Assembly (NCBI GenBank): GCA_004794655.1
Contig: SMMW01000522.1
Span: 2,480,001-2,544,000 of the forward strand
Direction of reading: 5' to 3'
DNA: 64,000 nucleotides
From: Marisa cornuarietis
Taxonomy: Eukaryota; Mollusca; Gastropoda; Architaenioglossa; Ampullariidae
The position numbers and the translations under genes were made by a program. Under the pieces are notes generated by a model. That model made no database searches. It had not been told where the DNA came from and saw only the letters and a list, made by a program, of their open reading frames with translations. Positions 24,772-36,957 of the stretch are shown here, one piece after another; the first letter of the stretch is position 1; every line of letters starts with the position of its first letter.

Positions 24772-24836
<65 letters not shown>
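24772..24836. repeat. Compound microsatellite (TG)n(AG)n
   Basis: About 16 TG units pass directly into about 16 AG units. The purine-rich half could form triplex DNA and the TG half Z-DNA. Confidence 0.95.
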
Positions 24837-24838
<2 letters not shown>

Positions 24839-24987
24839 TGAGTGTATGCGCGGTTGTGACAAGGAATTTAAGATAATAATAGTAAGAGAAAGAAAGATAA
24901 AGAAACAGCAAGACGTTAGGAAGAAGACACGGCAAGAGAGATGCACACAATGTCACAGGAAGAAAGAAAGATTTCTTCAGCTAAAGC

Positions 24988-24988
<1 letters not shown>

Positions 24989-25061
<73 letters not shown>
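24989..25061. repeat. (TG)n microsatellite, about 36 units
   Basis: An uninterrupted TG run of about 73 bases, one of the two longest dinucleotide runs in the window. Confidence 0.97.
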
Positions 25062-25065
<4 letters not shown>

Positions 25066-27930
25066 CTGTCCGTCTCAAAAAGTTGCTTTTCATCCTTGTT
25101 GAAACTGTGCAAGACGTCTGACAACACAACCTTCTGACAACGGAGAGAGTCGACAGAGGGCGCTGTTTAACCCACGTGACGAGCTAGACCTAGTGCGTAC
25201 ACGCCACACTCCACAGCTACGTCACAGCTACCACGTGACTGCAGGAGACGGCAACGACTGCAGCACACGAGAAGAGGGTCCTACTCACGAGCAGAGGTGG
25301 CGTGCCAACCAGCAAAGACGGGGAAATGAGCATCAAAACAAAAAAAATTACAAAATTGTTAGTAAAAATTAAATCTGCTTTTTCTTGTAAAAGTAAAATT
25401 CCTTGTGAATTAGTATCCGTAAAAAAGACTAGGAAAAAACTACGTTTATATAAAAACAGCATTCAAGAAGCTAATTCATGAGGAACTTATGTTAGACATA
25501 TTGAAATAAAATAATTACATTTAAGTATTATTCTCTTTCAAACATGCATTGACCAAAAAAGTAGAATTGCATTATGTTATCTTCGCCCGTGCATGTTGGT
25601 GTTTGTCACGGTATCTTTCGTGCACAGCTTATTGAGCTCACGGGGGGGAAAGCGCTATTCAAATTCTTTTTCGTCGTCGTCGTCATCATCATCATCATCA
25701 TCATCATCATCAGAATGAAAAACAAGTTAAATTAAACCCATTAAGTGATATTGTTATTGAGTTCAACAGCTAGAACACGGCCTGGAGTAACTGGCTGCAA
25801 CGTTTTTGTCGAGACAATCACAGGGAACATCGTGAATGGCTGAGAACAATTGACAGCTTGTGGCACAGTCTTTCGATTCCCAGAGGTTGTGACTGGCAAC
25901 ATGCAGATGGTTCAGAGAGGAAACCCATGTTGCAAAGATCAGCCCACGAAACTTCAGCTTAACACAGCATCAAGTATGTAACAAAAGGGGGAGATCATCC
26001 TGTTACAATCTTAAACTTGTTGCTAATGTGGGATGTGCTGGCAGTCCGGTTAGTCTCTCTCTCTCTCTCCCACTTCGTAATCCCTTGACGCTCTCTCTTG
26101 CATTAAGTCACGTGGCATCTTCATGGAATGCCTCCAGCCTGGGACGCCATCTAGTGGCCAGTTGTCAAGTATCGGCGCATGCAGGCTGAGATTTATGTCC
26201 CTTTATCCTAACACGTCCATCGAGGGAGAATCCTGCCTACTGATTTAGCAGGTCATTAGTTTGATATACCGACCTCAAAGGGAAAGAGGCGATTAAAAGG
26301 ATGAAAGTAAAGGCTGTCTCTCGTACCGGACACAAGCACAGACGGACTGCGTGTAAAGATGCCGGCACGCGCTGGCACTACCTGCAGGAGCAGCTCTGCA
26401 AAGTACTCGGCGCCCTCTATCCTTAAGATATGGGCTTTAAAAGGAATTTGACACCCGCGTCACAGCTTATGGGACATGCTGCATTAGCGTAATATAAGGC
26501 TAGACTTGCGGATGTGCCAGTGAACGGTAATGAACTGGATGAGAAAGAAAACCTACACCGTGCGGTCGGTCTCAGAACCTGGGCTTGGGACAGGAGACAA
26601 AGGAGTTACCTCCTGGTAAATAAGACGAGTGAGTCTGGAGGGCACAGACTGAGAGACAGACGCCATCTGCTAAGTACCCGACCTTCCTGTACATAGCTAC
26701 AGCTCCTGAGTTTACTGCTCGCAAACAATCGTTGAGGTGAAGAGGACACCGGGTTATCGTGACTAAACACCCGCTTATGATGCGTAACCATCATTGTTTG
26801 GTAAGTAAACACCCGTTTATTGTGAGTAAACGCCTCCTGAAGTATGTTTATTGTACGTGGTCATGGAGTGAGCAGTGACCATCCTCCCCACAGCACCCGT
26901 CACACTTGCTCCTAGAAGTAGACAAGATGAGGGGTCGCCAAGAAGGTGCAGTAATAACACATATGTGAGCAACACATAACATATACCAGCAACACTGAAC
27001 ACATGTTATGCCAACAATACATAACATGTAACACATATGCCAATTATTTTGCCAAATACATATTAATAGGTCAGTTTGGGTATAAGGATCCATGTGTGCG
27101 AATAAGCAGTTTAATCCAAATTTTAAAACGATTATTAAGCTACACACCTTTCCACATCTCAGACCTGCTTAATATGCTAAGCCACACACATACAGTGTGT
27201 GTTGGGGAGGGGAGGGGAGGGTATTCCAATATTTTATTCAACCTTTTTATTAAAGCCTCTGAACAAACTTAAGTCTATATTGACTTCCAAACAAAGTCTA
27301 TCATAACAGATGTGAGTACCCAGTCAGTTTACCGCTACTGTGTAATGTCGTTTACACAGCCACATGTGCATGAGTAGTTTTCACACCCACCCACCCCCCT
27401 ACTGTTAGAAATACATTCACGTAACAGTCAGTCTTCCCTGACACTGTGCGAGACCTTTTGTGTGTCCCACGAATTTTGTCGCGAACTCATCGTAGCGAAG
27501 AAAACAGCGAAGCACGTGAAGTAAACACCTTCTAACTCCCCTCCTCCATTAGCATCCCCCCCCCCAACGACACACACACACACACACACACACCGCGAAC
27601 TGCACGTGTAACGTAAAACTCAGGTCCGTCGTCTTAGTTAGGGTCAGGACTGAGTAAATCTCAAGCAGGCGAAGGAGTTTTTTTTCGCTGGTAACCGCCT
27701 GGCGGCCAAATTAGGAGAGCAGTGCCAGCCTTCGTCCCCTGGCCCATTGATTGGCGAGGACAGCCTCACGGGCCCCTGGCGTGGGGAAACCTTCTTTGTG
27801 CCGCGTCCCTCGCCCGTGTACGGCTTCAGTCAACAGTGACATGCCTCCCTGAACTGCTCGCCGCACTCACAGCACCGCCACACGGACACACTCGTGCCTG
27901 TCTGCAAGTGTGCGTGCATGCCAGTGTGTA

Positions 27931-27965
<35 letters not shown>

Positions 27966-29199
27966 ACGTGTGGAAGTATGCGCGTACTGTGGTGTAAGCC
28001 ATTCTACAATTCGGCCATCCAGAATTAAACGACCGCAGTTTTTCAATATATTTTAAGTTCAACCAAAGGTACAGTGTGGTGGGCGAGGGTGGAACTTGAA
28101 GAATAACAGCTGCAAGCAGAATAAAATATGGCGTGCGTGTGGCTGAGAAGAAGCTAGGGTCAAGAGCGGTCTCCAGGCAAGCCTGGAGCAGTCGGGCGGT
28201 GGACACAGTGTCGGACAGTCAGCAGCATGAGAGCTGCTGCTGCTGCTGCTGGTGACAGGCATGAATCATCTGCTGCCAGGGGCCGGTACCAAGACCAGAC
28301 AGTCCTTATGCCAAATCAGTCGCAAGGACATTCCGATGTCAAGAAAGACAATTATGGACATTAACTAAAACGTTGACAGGGTCAGTCGCTACCTGTCAAA
28401 TCTGCTCACCTACACACTTCTCCGCACATCAGCCTGGGCGTGTCCGTGTGTGCGTGTGTGTGTGTGTGTGTGTGTCTGTCGAATCCAGCCATCATCATCG
28501 CACTCAGCAGTAGGCGGACACAGCAGATGAGTGTTTGCCGTAATTTTAGTGAATTTGGGAGAGACAGAAAAAAGTACGGAAAGGAGGGGGAGGGGCACAG
28601 GGAGAGTTGCGGGCTGAAAAAGAAAATTGTCCTGTTCAGGGAACTCTGAGCTTGGGGGGCTGGAAAGCACCTCGGGAAGCAGACCCCAGGGACTTTGAAG
28701 GCCCTCAGTTTGCTGTCCAGTCAAGCAGAGACAACCTGACACTGGTGCGTCCTTAGTCTGGCTGGAGGTGTGCTGGTTTGTTTGTTAGTACAGTCACTAG
28801 CATGTATCTTTAGCACAAACATTCTACTTCTTTATTATTATTATTATTATTATTTCTTTTGTGATGTTGCTGCTGCAGTCACTAAAGGTTTACAGGCAAA
28901 ACCGGGCTAAATTTATATTGATATAAATGTGTTTAATTCACTGAAGGAAACTAATACCTAAACTCTGAACGATAACCTCAGCTCTCTTCACACCTGGGCT
29001 TCGGAAAGAGGTCCAGACCTCATGTCCTGTGACGTCATAACTGTCTTCTCGCTGGCTGGGCAACGCCTCGTTGGCATAAGCTCCCAGCTCTTCAATTTAC
29101 GTCAACCTACAAGGTGCTTTTCTGATTAAAAAATTAATTTAAAAAAATTCTCTAGTAACAAACTAGCAATAAAGCTACATTCTGTTAACTTGACGGCAA

Positions 29200-29289
29200 A
29201 TGTGAGCTTAATTTCATATTCAAACTTTTCATAATCGCCCTCCCGGGAGGGCGATTATGAAATGTTTGAATATGAAATTAAGCTCACAT
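29200..29289. repeat. 90 bp palindrome without spacer
   Basis: The centre is CCCGGG (29242-29247). Pairing positions that sum to 29489 gives 45 bp arms in which 44 of 45 pairs match; the only mismatch is T29226 opposite T29263. Pairing stops at 29199/29290. There is no loop beyond the minimum and no duplicated flank. It may be a cruciform-prone inverted duplication, a foldback element, a hairpin RNA locus or a read-foldback assembly artefact. No protein-coding potential. Confidence 0.95.
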
Positions 29290-30299
29290 ATTTTTTTCCT
29301 CTGGATTCTTAAAACTAGGTTGAAAAAAAAACTCCCAGTCGTTGATGAAAGGTTCCTGAGAAAAACCACGTAACATCCAACCTCCCCCCTTTTGACTGAA
29401 ATAAAAGCAAAGCGTGGTCACCGGCCCCGCTACTGACCTCAAGTGCTGTACAGGGTTCAGGACGGGTCAGCGAGCAGAGAGAGAGAGAGAGAAAAAAAAT
29501 AGAAAGAGCGGGGCAGGAGGAGGGGCGGAAAAAGCTGAAGACGTCGCTTCCGGTCCAGGCCCCTTAGCTCCTTAACAATCGACTCACATGACGACCACGG
29601 GACCCTCAAGACATCAAGCAATCAATAAGAGGTTTTCTCTCTTTTTCTGGGACCCTGCTAGCAGTGACAGGGCAGTAAAGTGTAATTATGTTTGAGGGAT
29701 AGTGAATAGGAAAACGCCTTTATTTATTGCTTTCTGTTTTTGTTTTCGCACTATTTTGAGCAACTCTATAAATAACGTGAGACGTTCTACGTGTGCCAGG
29801 CGAGAATATTTTATTCATGTTTGAGCAATTACCCTATAACTTGGTGCAAGGCTTTATCTTCAGGACATCTAACAGAGCAGCTACACCACAGATTGCATCT
29901 CAGCAGTCCAGCGAGGTTCGTGTCAAGGAAAGAATATATCTGTTGAGCCATTTACAGCATATAATATACATGCATGCCGTGCACATTCAGTTTTAACAAT
30001 GATTCTTTTTTTTTTACAACCTGCTCACAGATACTCAACACTATTAACGCTCTCTCGTCAAAATACTGGCCTCTTGAAATCTTTGAACAATGTTGCACTG
30101 CCCCATATATAACATCCTTTGACAGAGGCCTGTGTGAAAAAATCATGTGCATTAACAGTCTCATTAAGCCATGGGACCATGACCATCAATGATGATGTTA
30201 ACAAGAGCAGCGACGACAAAGATGAAGATTTTTATTATGTGTATAAGGCGTTTGAGAGAAATGCGAAAGACCACAAGAAATAACTGTTTTCTGATGCTA
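29290..30299. other. No gene recognised
   Basis: A (GA)n run at about 29476-29492 and a TATA-like CTATAAATAAC at about 29766 are the only marked motifs. The short open frames at 29793-30192 have no recognisable product. Confidence 0.45.
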
Positions 30300-30905
30300 C
30301 GCTACCGTTACAAATTTATTTTATCAGATAAACCAGTTGTTCTAATCACGATTTGAAATAAAACGTATAATTGTGAGCAAAGTAAGCAGTTTAATTTTAG
30401 AAGCATTATTATTTATTCTTAAAATAGTATCCTGTTTGTTATCGGATTAAAGTCTGATTTGTGACTGAAAACAAAATTTCTTATTTGTTACTATTTTACA
30501 GAAAATAATAAGTTATATTTCTTGTGAGTTTAAAATGTTAAATGTGAGAATTAAAAGAATTCTTTCTTGGCTATAAAAGTTGAAATAAAAAGTGTAATCT
30601 ATGTTTAACCGAAGATTCATTTGCCACACATAATTAATCAAAGTTTGTTCTTTGTAAGGTAAAAAAAAATTCTCATGTTTGAGACAAATAAAAACTGTAT
30701 TTATCAGCAAAATAAAACGTCTTTTTCTTGAGCTAAAAGTGTCTTATTAATGTTATAACTTATGAGGTAATTAGTTAATATTTGTGAGATAAACTTCCTA
30801 GTTGGGGTGATTATCTTATTTGCTGGGTAAAATTAAATTCTTATATACAATAAAATCTGATGTACGAGGTAAACAAAATTCCTGTTTGTGACATAATACG
30901 ATCTT
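30300..30905. repeat. Decayed AT-rich tandem repeat, roughly 45-55 bp unit
   Basis: Phrases such as AAAATTTCTTATTTGTTA, TTATATTTCTTGTGAG, AATTCTTTCTTGGC, GTCTTTTTCTTGAGC, AAACTTCCTAGTTGG and AAATTCCTGTTTGTGAC recur at fairly even spacing, each followed by an AAAA/ATAA stretch. This suggests a very old minisatellite. Confidence 0.45.
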
Positions 30906-31650
30906 GTTTGTAAGCCAAAGACAGGCTGGAGACAGACGGCCTCCACGTGTCTGCTTGAGTTTACGCAGCGTGCGCCGAGTAGCGGGCGGTGACCGCACAC
31001 ATCTGCATCTACCCAACCTCCCGCCTCTCACCCGTAGTCTACGTCATGTTCATTGGCTGGCCACGCCCAGTCCCGTGCACACGCGCGGGAGGCTGGCAGA
31101 AGCCACAGTGACCGCGCGGCGGGCTGCAGCCCCATTACGCAAGCAGGCCGCCCAGGTGATGGGCGACAGGCCGGACCACTAGCCGTTAACGTCGGCGTCT
31201 GCTGCAGCTGCTGGTGCTGCTGGTGGGGATGCTGAAATGAGGGCTGGCTGCGCTGCACGCCGGTGTGCCTGTTGCTTCTCGGTGGATCAATAGGCATCCC
31301 CCTTTCTTCTCCTCCCCACCCCCCACACAAACACACACACCGCAACACGGTGCAACAGCCGTAAGGGTAGGGGCGGTGTCAAGGAGATATTCAGATCGGG
31401 GTGTCATCTTCCAATGTCAAGGCTGCTTGCAGATGGATGTTGAACATGTATCGCCTAATAATATTTCTGTCCACCTCACATATTACCAGGTCTTGTGTTA
31501 GAGCACTGGGAGCGTAACTACCTGAACGTGAAGGTAGGTAACTTTTTCAGCCTGACAGGCTTTTCCCCCTGTACGTGACTACCTGATCATGGGCTGCACC
31601 TGATAACCCGAGTAACACGAGCCCGTTCTCCAGAGACTGCGTGAGCACAG
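30906..31650. other. GC-rich patch, possible regulatory or exonic sequence
   Basis: Bases 30950-31240 are markedly GC- and CpG-rich compared with the AT-rich repeat to the left. They contain a CRE-like TACGTCA (31039-31045), an inverted CCAAT box (ATTGG near 31052), CCACGCCC and CTGCTG repeats. Open frames overlap on both strands and none is recognisable. It may be a CpG island or a conserved non-coding element. Confidence 0.25.
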
Positions 31651-31696
31651 CTAGAGATTAGCCACTGCTCGTACCTTACATGTTAACAAACCTGCA

Positions 31697-31970
31697 TACA
31701 AGCGGATAGCCCAGAGGTTACAGCACCGGTGTCCGAAACCAAAATGACGCCGGTTCGTTGCCCATGTCGCGCAGGGAATTTTTCGCCAAACGACCCAGCT
31801 GTCGGGGATTAATACATGACTCCATACAGAAGCTGGGGAAGGTAAATCAGGGGAGAAGACATGAACCACCCTAAAAACAAATGCTGGCCCCAGGAAAAGT
31901 GAGGTCGCTAGCACTCTCCTCTCCAAAATGACCTCAAGAAGAACTACCTTTACAAATATACTTTCACACA
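31697..31970 (+). mobile_element. tRNA-derived SINE, second family
   Basis: An A box (TAGCCCAGAGGTTA, from 31707) and a B box (GGTTCGTTGCCC, from 31752) are 45 bases apart, the tRNA spacing. The head is followed by an unrelated body (AGGGAATTTTTCGCC, GTCGGGGATTAATACATGAC) and an end near GAAGAACTACCTTTACAA (about 31936-31955). No clear target-site duplication was found, so the ends are approximate. Its body differs from the SINE at 10978 and 20589. Confidence 0.7.
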
Positions 31971-34900
31971 AACGGGTATATAAAAATAACCGCAACTAAT
32001 GAAGACCATTCTTGATAAAAAGAATAGAACAGTTATTTAGATGTCGAGTAGAAGTGTGCACACATAGTTATATTATCGTTTGTTCTATTATTGCGATAAA
32101 GCACAGTCCTCATTATTTGCTGCTATATCTCTAACATTTATTGTTTTTAAAAAAATCCACGAGAGTCTTCATTTATTTCTTGTGAGGACATGGATACACA
32201 AGATGATACAGTTTGCATGTGTAGTGTGTACAAAACCAGTGTGAAGCTGTCATGTGCTAGGTATGTGAACGCCGGAGTGAACCGTGTAAAAGGTCTCACA
32301 TGAAGTCACTCACGAAGTCACAAAGAGACTCACAATGTCTGCACAGTCTGACGCATCCACACGTGCAGCATAACGACTGGCGGAGTTGAGGAGTGTTCTG
32401 TTTTGAAGAAGATGAGTTTAGCAAACTGACGATAGGTTGACCACACCTCATCAAGCCGAAACGGCCATTTTAGATATATTATTATTATTATTTAATTTTT
32501 TTTTTACTTCCCTTTCATAAGAACGGCCGGCAGTACAGAGAGTCGCTAGCTTCAACTGATGTTACTGTCGGTACTGCATGTTAAAAATAACAAGAAGAAG
32601 CTGGTGTCACAGGATATTGAGTCTGTCAAAGACTTCGGGAAGCGAAAACATTTGACTTCATAAGCCGTAGTAAACTGAACATGTTGTCTCAAGCCAGAGT
32701 AAAAAACTTTCTTCTCTCATGCCATAGTAAGCGCACAGGTTCTCTCAAGGACCAGTGGAATGGTCCATGTACTGTGATACGAGGTCTACGAGTACTTCTT
32801 GCCACCCAGGTCAACTCTACAGATATTGCTGGCAAGAAGTCAGTGCTGCGGGGGGCCGATGGCTTACTGTTGGGGATCATACTTATGTATGTACTTATTT
32901 ATTTAGTTACTTGTTATCTACAATGTTCGTGCACACGTGAGCTTTTGCAGGTAGTCACGTAGATGAAGGTATGTGTGCACACGTGTAATATATAGACTCT
33001 AACATGGTACGCCCATCCGTAAAACACCAAAAACTCTAACATGATATACACACATGTAATACGCATATACTTTAATATGATATGCATACAAATAATCAAA
33101 TGCATGCATACCTCCATCCTTACCGACATGCATAGGCCCACCCATACTTAAACACGTGAGTAGACATATATACTTGCTTCTATCCAACCATCGGTCCGTC
33201 CTTTCACCCAGACTCATAGGAGCGCTGAGGTGTATGTGTCTACCTGTAATAACTTTGTGACGACTTGTGACTACCTGTGATAACTCATGTTTACGTGTAT
33301 CTACCTGTGATTACTTGTGTCCTGCTGGTCTCGTCATTATGCTGGAGAGTCGACAACAAAAACCTTTTTACGACTGGTGCGATTAGACATCTCCAACCAC
33401 CTTTGTCTGAATCATAATTGAGAGGAAGGAAGGCTTTGGTTCATTGCAGCTTACAACTGTTTCTTCTTCTTAGCGAAATAAATTGCGGGATCATATCTCC
33501 CTGGGTCGCGCCTCCGGATACATTGGAAGTGAGCGAAAACATTTTCTTGCCAGATCAGTACAGCTGCCGGGGTCGCCCATTCCCCCTTGCCAGATCCACA
33601 CATTTTCCGGGGGTCGTTTGCCATAATCTTGCCATTTACAACTTGAGTGCCGTGTTTAGCTCGTCATGAACAATGGACCAACTCTGTGAATCCACAATTT
33701 ACACTCACAATGCTGTGGCAGTCTGGGATCCGTGCTTAACTGTATATGACGAGGCGGAGCGATTTCCCACAGGAACTATATGGTCTGCTGACGTAAGGTG
33801 TGAACAGTCTGTGCTGGCAAGATCCTCTGGTCAACGATCGTCTGAAACTGTAAATGTTTTCTTTGGCAGAAAGGGTAGGAGGGGGGGGGGCGCAAAAACC
33901 CCGCAAGTTGTGTTGTGACAAAAAGGTCTGGTCAGTGCTTGGCTTTACATGCTTGTGAGTTAACTGGTAAGTAACATATAAAGATTTATCATTACGTAAG
34001 TAATTGGTAAGTAAAACATAAAGATCTATTCTTATGTCTTCACGCATCGCTTTTCAATGTACTAAGCCTGGAGTTGAAGTGTGCACATATTATTTGTAGA
34101 ATCCGCAAAATCATTTCTGTTGTAAGACGCGATAAATCTCAGCTGGACCTAGTCATTAATACAGCAGAGATATTGTCATTCCCCAAATGCACGAGTTTAT
34201 CATGTTACATGTCTATCATATTTGTGTTTATTGTGCTTAAATTTCTAAAGTTGTATTAACGCATGTTTTGTAGCTGAGTACATCCGAGTCCTCATGACTG
34301 TCACATTGTAATTATCTAGTCACCGAACAGAAGGCTGGGCTGCTTGTAAGCATGTAAACTGGAAACTAACTTACTCTAACTAACCAGCGAAAAGGGACTT
34401 AGCATCGACAGCTTGCAGGCCCAGCCCAGCTATTTTAAAGAACTCCTCTTATCTGGGTAAATATTGCCATTATACTCGGAGTCACGTGGTGTGGTGGTGT
34501 ATCCCTCTATTGTTAGCATATAGCTGCACCTCCAGATTTCACGTCTCCCAGCTTCACATCCCCCTCCCAGCCTTAACACCTTCCCCTCCCACTCCTTCCA
34601 ACACACACTTCCCCCTTTAACGCGAAAAAGTCGCCGTAGCTAATGGATTTGAGTGTTTGATGCATGAATTCGATCCAAGACACCGGGAGGCGGCCGTCCT
34701 TCTTACCCTGGTCCCTAAACCCGGCCCTGGAGAGGCTGTGGCAAATTACACGGGGCACTGCAAGCGGCCCAGCCCTCGCCAGGACAGCCACGTCTGCTAC
34801 CTCCCAGCACCAGAGTCAAAGACAGGAACCTTCCCGCCACTCGCTATAGTACGAGGGTGGTGTTGACGTCCATAGGAAAGTGGGACACAGGCTGCTTTCT

Positions 34901-35652
34901 TCACCACTTTCGTCGTGTGGTGGTTCAGTGATGTGGTCAACACACATGAAATAATTCTGAACCCTCCTAGGCATCTTAGATAACAAATATAAACAGTGGG
35001 AGAGAGAGAGAGGGGGGAGAAAGAAAGAGAGAGAGAGAGGTAAAGTGAGAGAATCTGAGAAAAAAATCCAGAGGGATAGAGAGAAAGAGAGAAAAGGTTT
35101 TGTCGAGTGAGAGAGAAAAGTTTTGTCAAGAGCTTTGTACAAATTCTCAACAATCTGTTTGGTACGTGTATTCATATGAATATGTGTGCGTGTGTGTTCT
35201 TACGCGCATGTTGTGTCAAATATTTGTACAATATCTCAGTACAGTGTTTCCTTACTAGTAGTGTACATTTTGTATTCTTGTAAGTCTCTGGATTGTTGCA
35301 CAATGTCTCAATATTGCCGTACAGTGTGTCAGTATTGTGACACTGTGTCAGTGCTGTTGTGTTGTGTGCTGTTGTTGTGTGTCTCGGCTCCTAACAGACA
35401 AGGACTAAACAGCGGTTGCAGGACGCTCGTATCTTGCGCGCCATTAGCAACATGGCGACACATCGAGGGAGTAGCGACGGGGCGGACTGTGGCGTGTCGC
35501 CGCCCATCACGTGGTGCTAATGTCAGCCACACGTGCCAGCATGATGCTGTCCCGACAACCCTCATTATCACCCACCCAACCCACTATCGTCAGAGTCACT
35601 GGATTAAAGTATAATATTATGATGTCCACCCATTCATTCGCACGCATGCGTA
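31971..35652. other. No gene recognised
   Basis: Small degenerate repeats include CTACCTGTGATAACT-type units (33240-33325) and a duplicated GTAAGTAACATATAAAGAT phrase (33966-34030). (GA)n runs at 34999-35040. The 34636-34860 patch has tRNA-like A-box and B-box matches too close together (about 28 bases) and an unrecognised open frame. TG-rich sequence occurs near 35340-35380. No exon could be defended. Confidence 0.45.
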
Positions 35653-36752
35653 AATGATCTCACACACCATGCGTATGTATATGATTTCACACACCGTGCA
35701 TATGTATAAGATCTCACACATCATGCGTATGTATATGATCTCACACACCATGCGTATGTATATGATCTCACACACCATGCGTATGTATATGATCTCACAC
35801 ATCATGCGTATGTATATGATCTCACACATCATGCGTATGTATATGATCTCACACACCATGCGTATGTATATGATCTCACACATCATGCGTATGTATATGA
35901 TCTCACACACCATGCGTATGTATATGATCTCACACACCATGCGTATGTATATGATCTCACACATCATGCGTATGTATATGATCTCACACACCATGCGTAT
36001 GTATATGATCTCACACATCATGCGTATGTATATGATCTCACACACCATGCGTATGTATATGATCTCACACATCATGCGTATGTATATGATCTCACACACC
36101 ATGCATATGTATATGATTTCACACACCGTGCATATGTATAAGATCTCACACACCATGCGTATGTATATGATCTCACACACCGTGCGTATGTATATGATCT
36201 CACACATCATGCGTTATGTATATGATCTCACACACCGTATAAGATCTCACACATCGTGCGTATTTATATGATGTCACACATCCTATGTATAAGATCTCAC
36301 ACACCGTGCGTATGTATATGATCTCACACACCGTGCGTATGTATATGATCTCACACACCGTGCATATGTATAAGATCTCACACATCGTGCGTATGTATAT
36401 GATCTCACACATCGTGCGTATGTATATGATCTCACACACCGTGCGTATGTATATGATCTCACACACCGTGCGTATGTATATGATCTCACACATCGTGCGT
36501 ATTTATATGATCTCACACACCGTATAAGATCTCACACACCGTGCGTATGTATAAGATCTCACACATCGTGCGTATGTATATGATCTCACACACCGTGCGT
36601 ATGTATATGATCTCACACATCGTGCGTATGTATATGATCTCACACATCGTGCGTATGTATATGATCTCAAACACCGTGCGTATGTATAAGATCTCACACA
36701 TCGTGCGTATGTATATGATCTCTCACATGCGTATATATACGATCTCACATAT
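35653..36752. repeat. Minisatellite, 27 bp unit, about 40 copies in two sub-blocks
   Basis: The unit is ATGATCTCACACACCATGCG then TATGTAT, 27 bp, for example at 35654 and 35681. Left of about 36160 most units read CCATGCG or TCATGCG; right of about 36285 they read CCGTGCG or TCGTGCG. The join at 36200-36290 and another at 36515-36540 contain shortened units. As 27 is 9 codons, both strands carry open 9-residue repeats (MISHTMRMY on plus); these are by-products. Confidence 0.97.
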
Positions 36753-36957
36753 CGTGTGCGTTAAGGTGTGTTCGCGAGCATAAAAAGAATTCAATTGATT
36801 TCCTCCCAGTACCTTTGCTGTCCTGACACTCACTGAACTAAATGCCTTTGACTCGCCCACACGTGAGAGAGATGCCCGCACGTTCACAGATATGCTCACT
36901 TCCGTTATGGGGTTGCAGGTGTCTGTTGTCACGATGAGTGTTCTTACTGTTGCTGTG
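36753..36957. other. Short spacer between two arrays
   Basis: About 200 bases of unique sequence separate the 27 bp and 22 bp arrays. Nothing recognisable. Confidence 0.6.

Larger units (their letters stand above)
24076..29199. other. Five kilobases without a recognisable gene
   Basis: Simple repeats lie at 24772-24836 (TG)n(AG)n, 24989-25061 (TG)n, 25671-25712 (TCG/TCA)n, 27568-27592 (CA)n, 27935-27963 (TG)n, 28455-28475 (TG)n and 28831-28853 (TTA)n. A short hairpin (ACATGTTATG / CATAACATGT, 27001-27029) sits in an ACATAACAT-rich patch. The GC-rich patch at 27690-27860 contains an inverted CCAAT box but no exon I can support. Confidence 0.5.

Noticed and set aside
34630..34866. tRNA/SINE or exon candidate
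   Set aside because: A-like and B-like boxes are only about 28 bases apart, and the 69-codon frame has no recognised domain or splice support.
35653..36752. CRISPR array
   Set aside because: The units are contiguous with no unique spacers; they are minisatellites in an animal genome. The same holds for all other arrays here.
35617..36783. Both-strand open frames with 9-residue repeats
   Set aside because: The 27 bp array is a multiple of 3 and stop-free on both strands; there is no start, splice or domain context.
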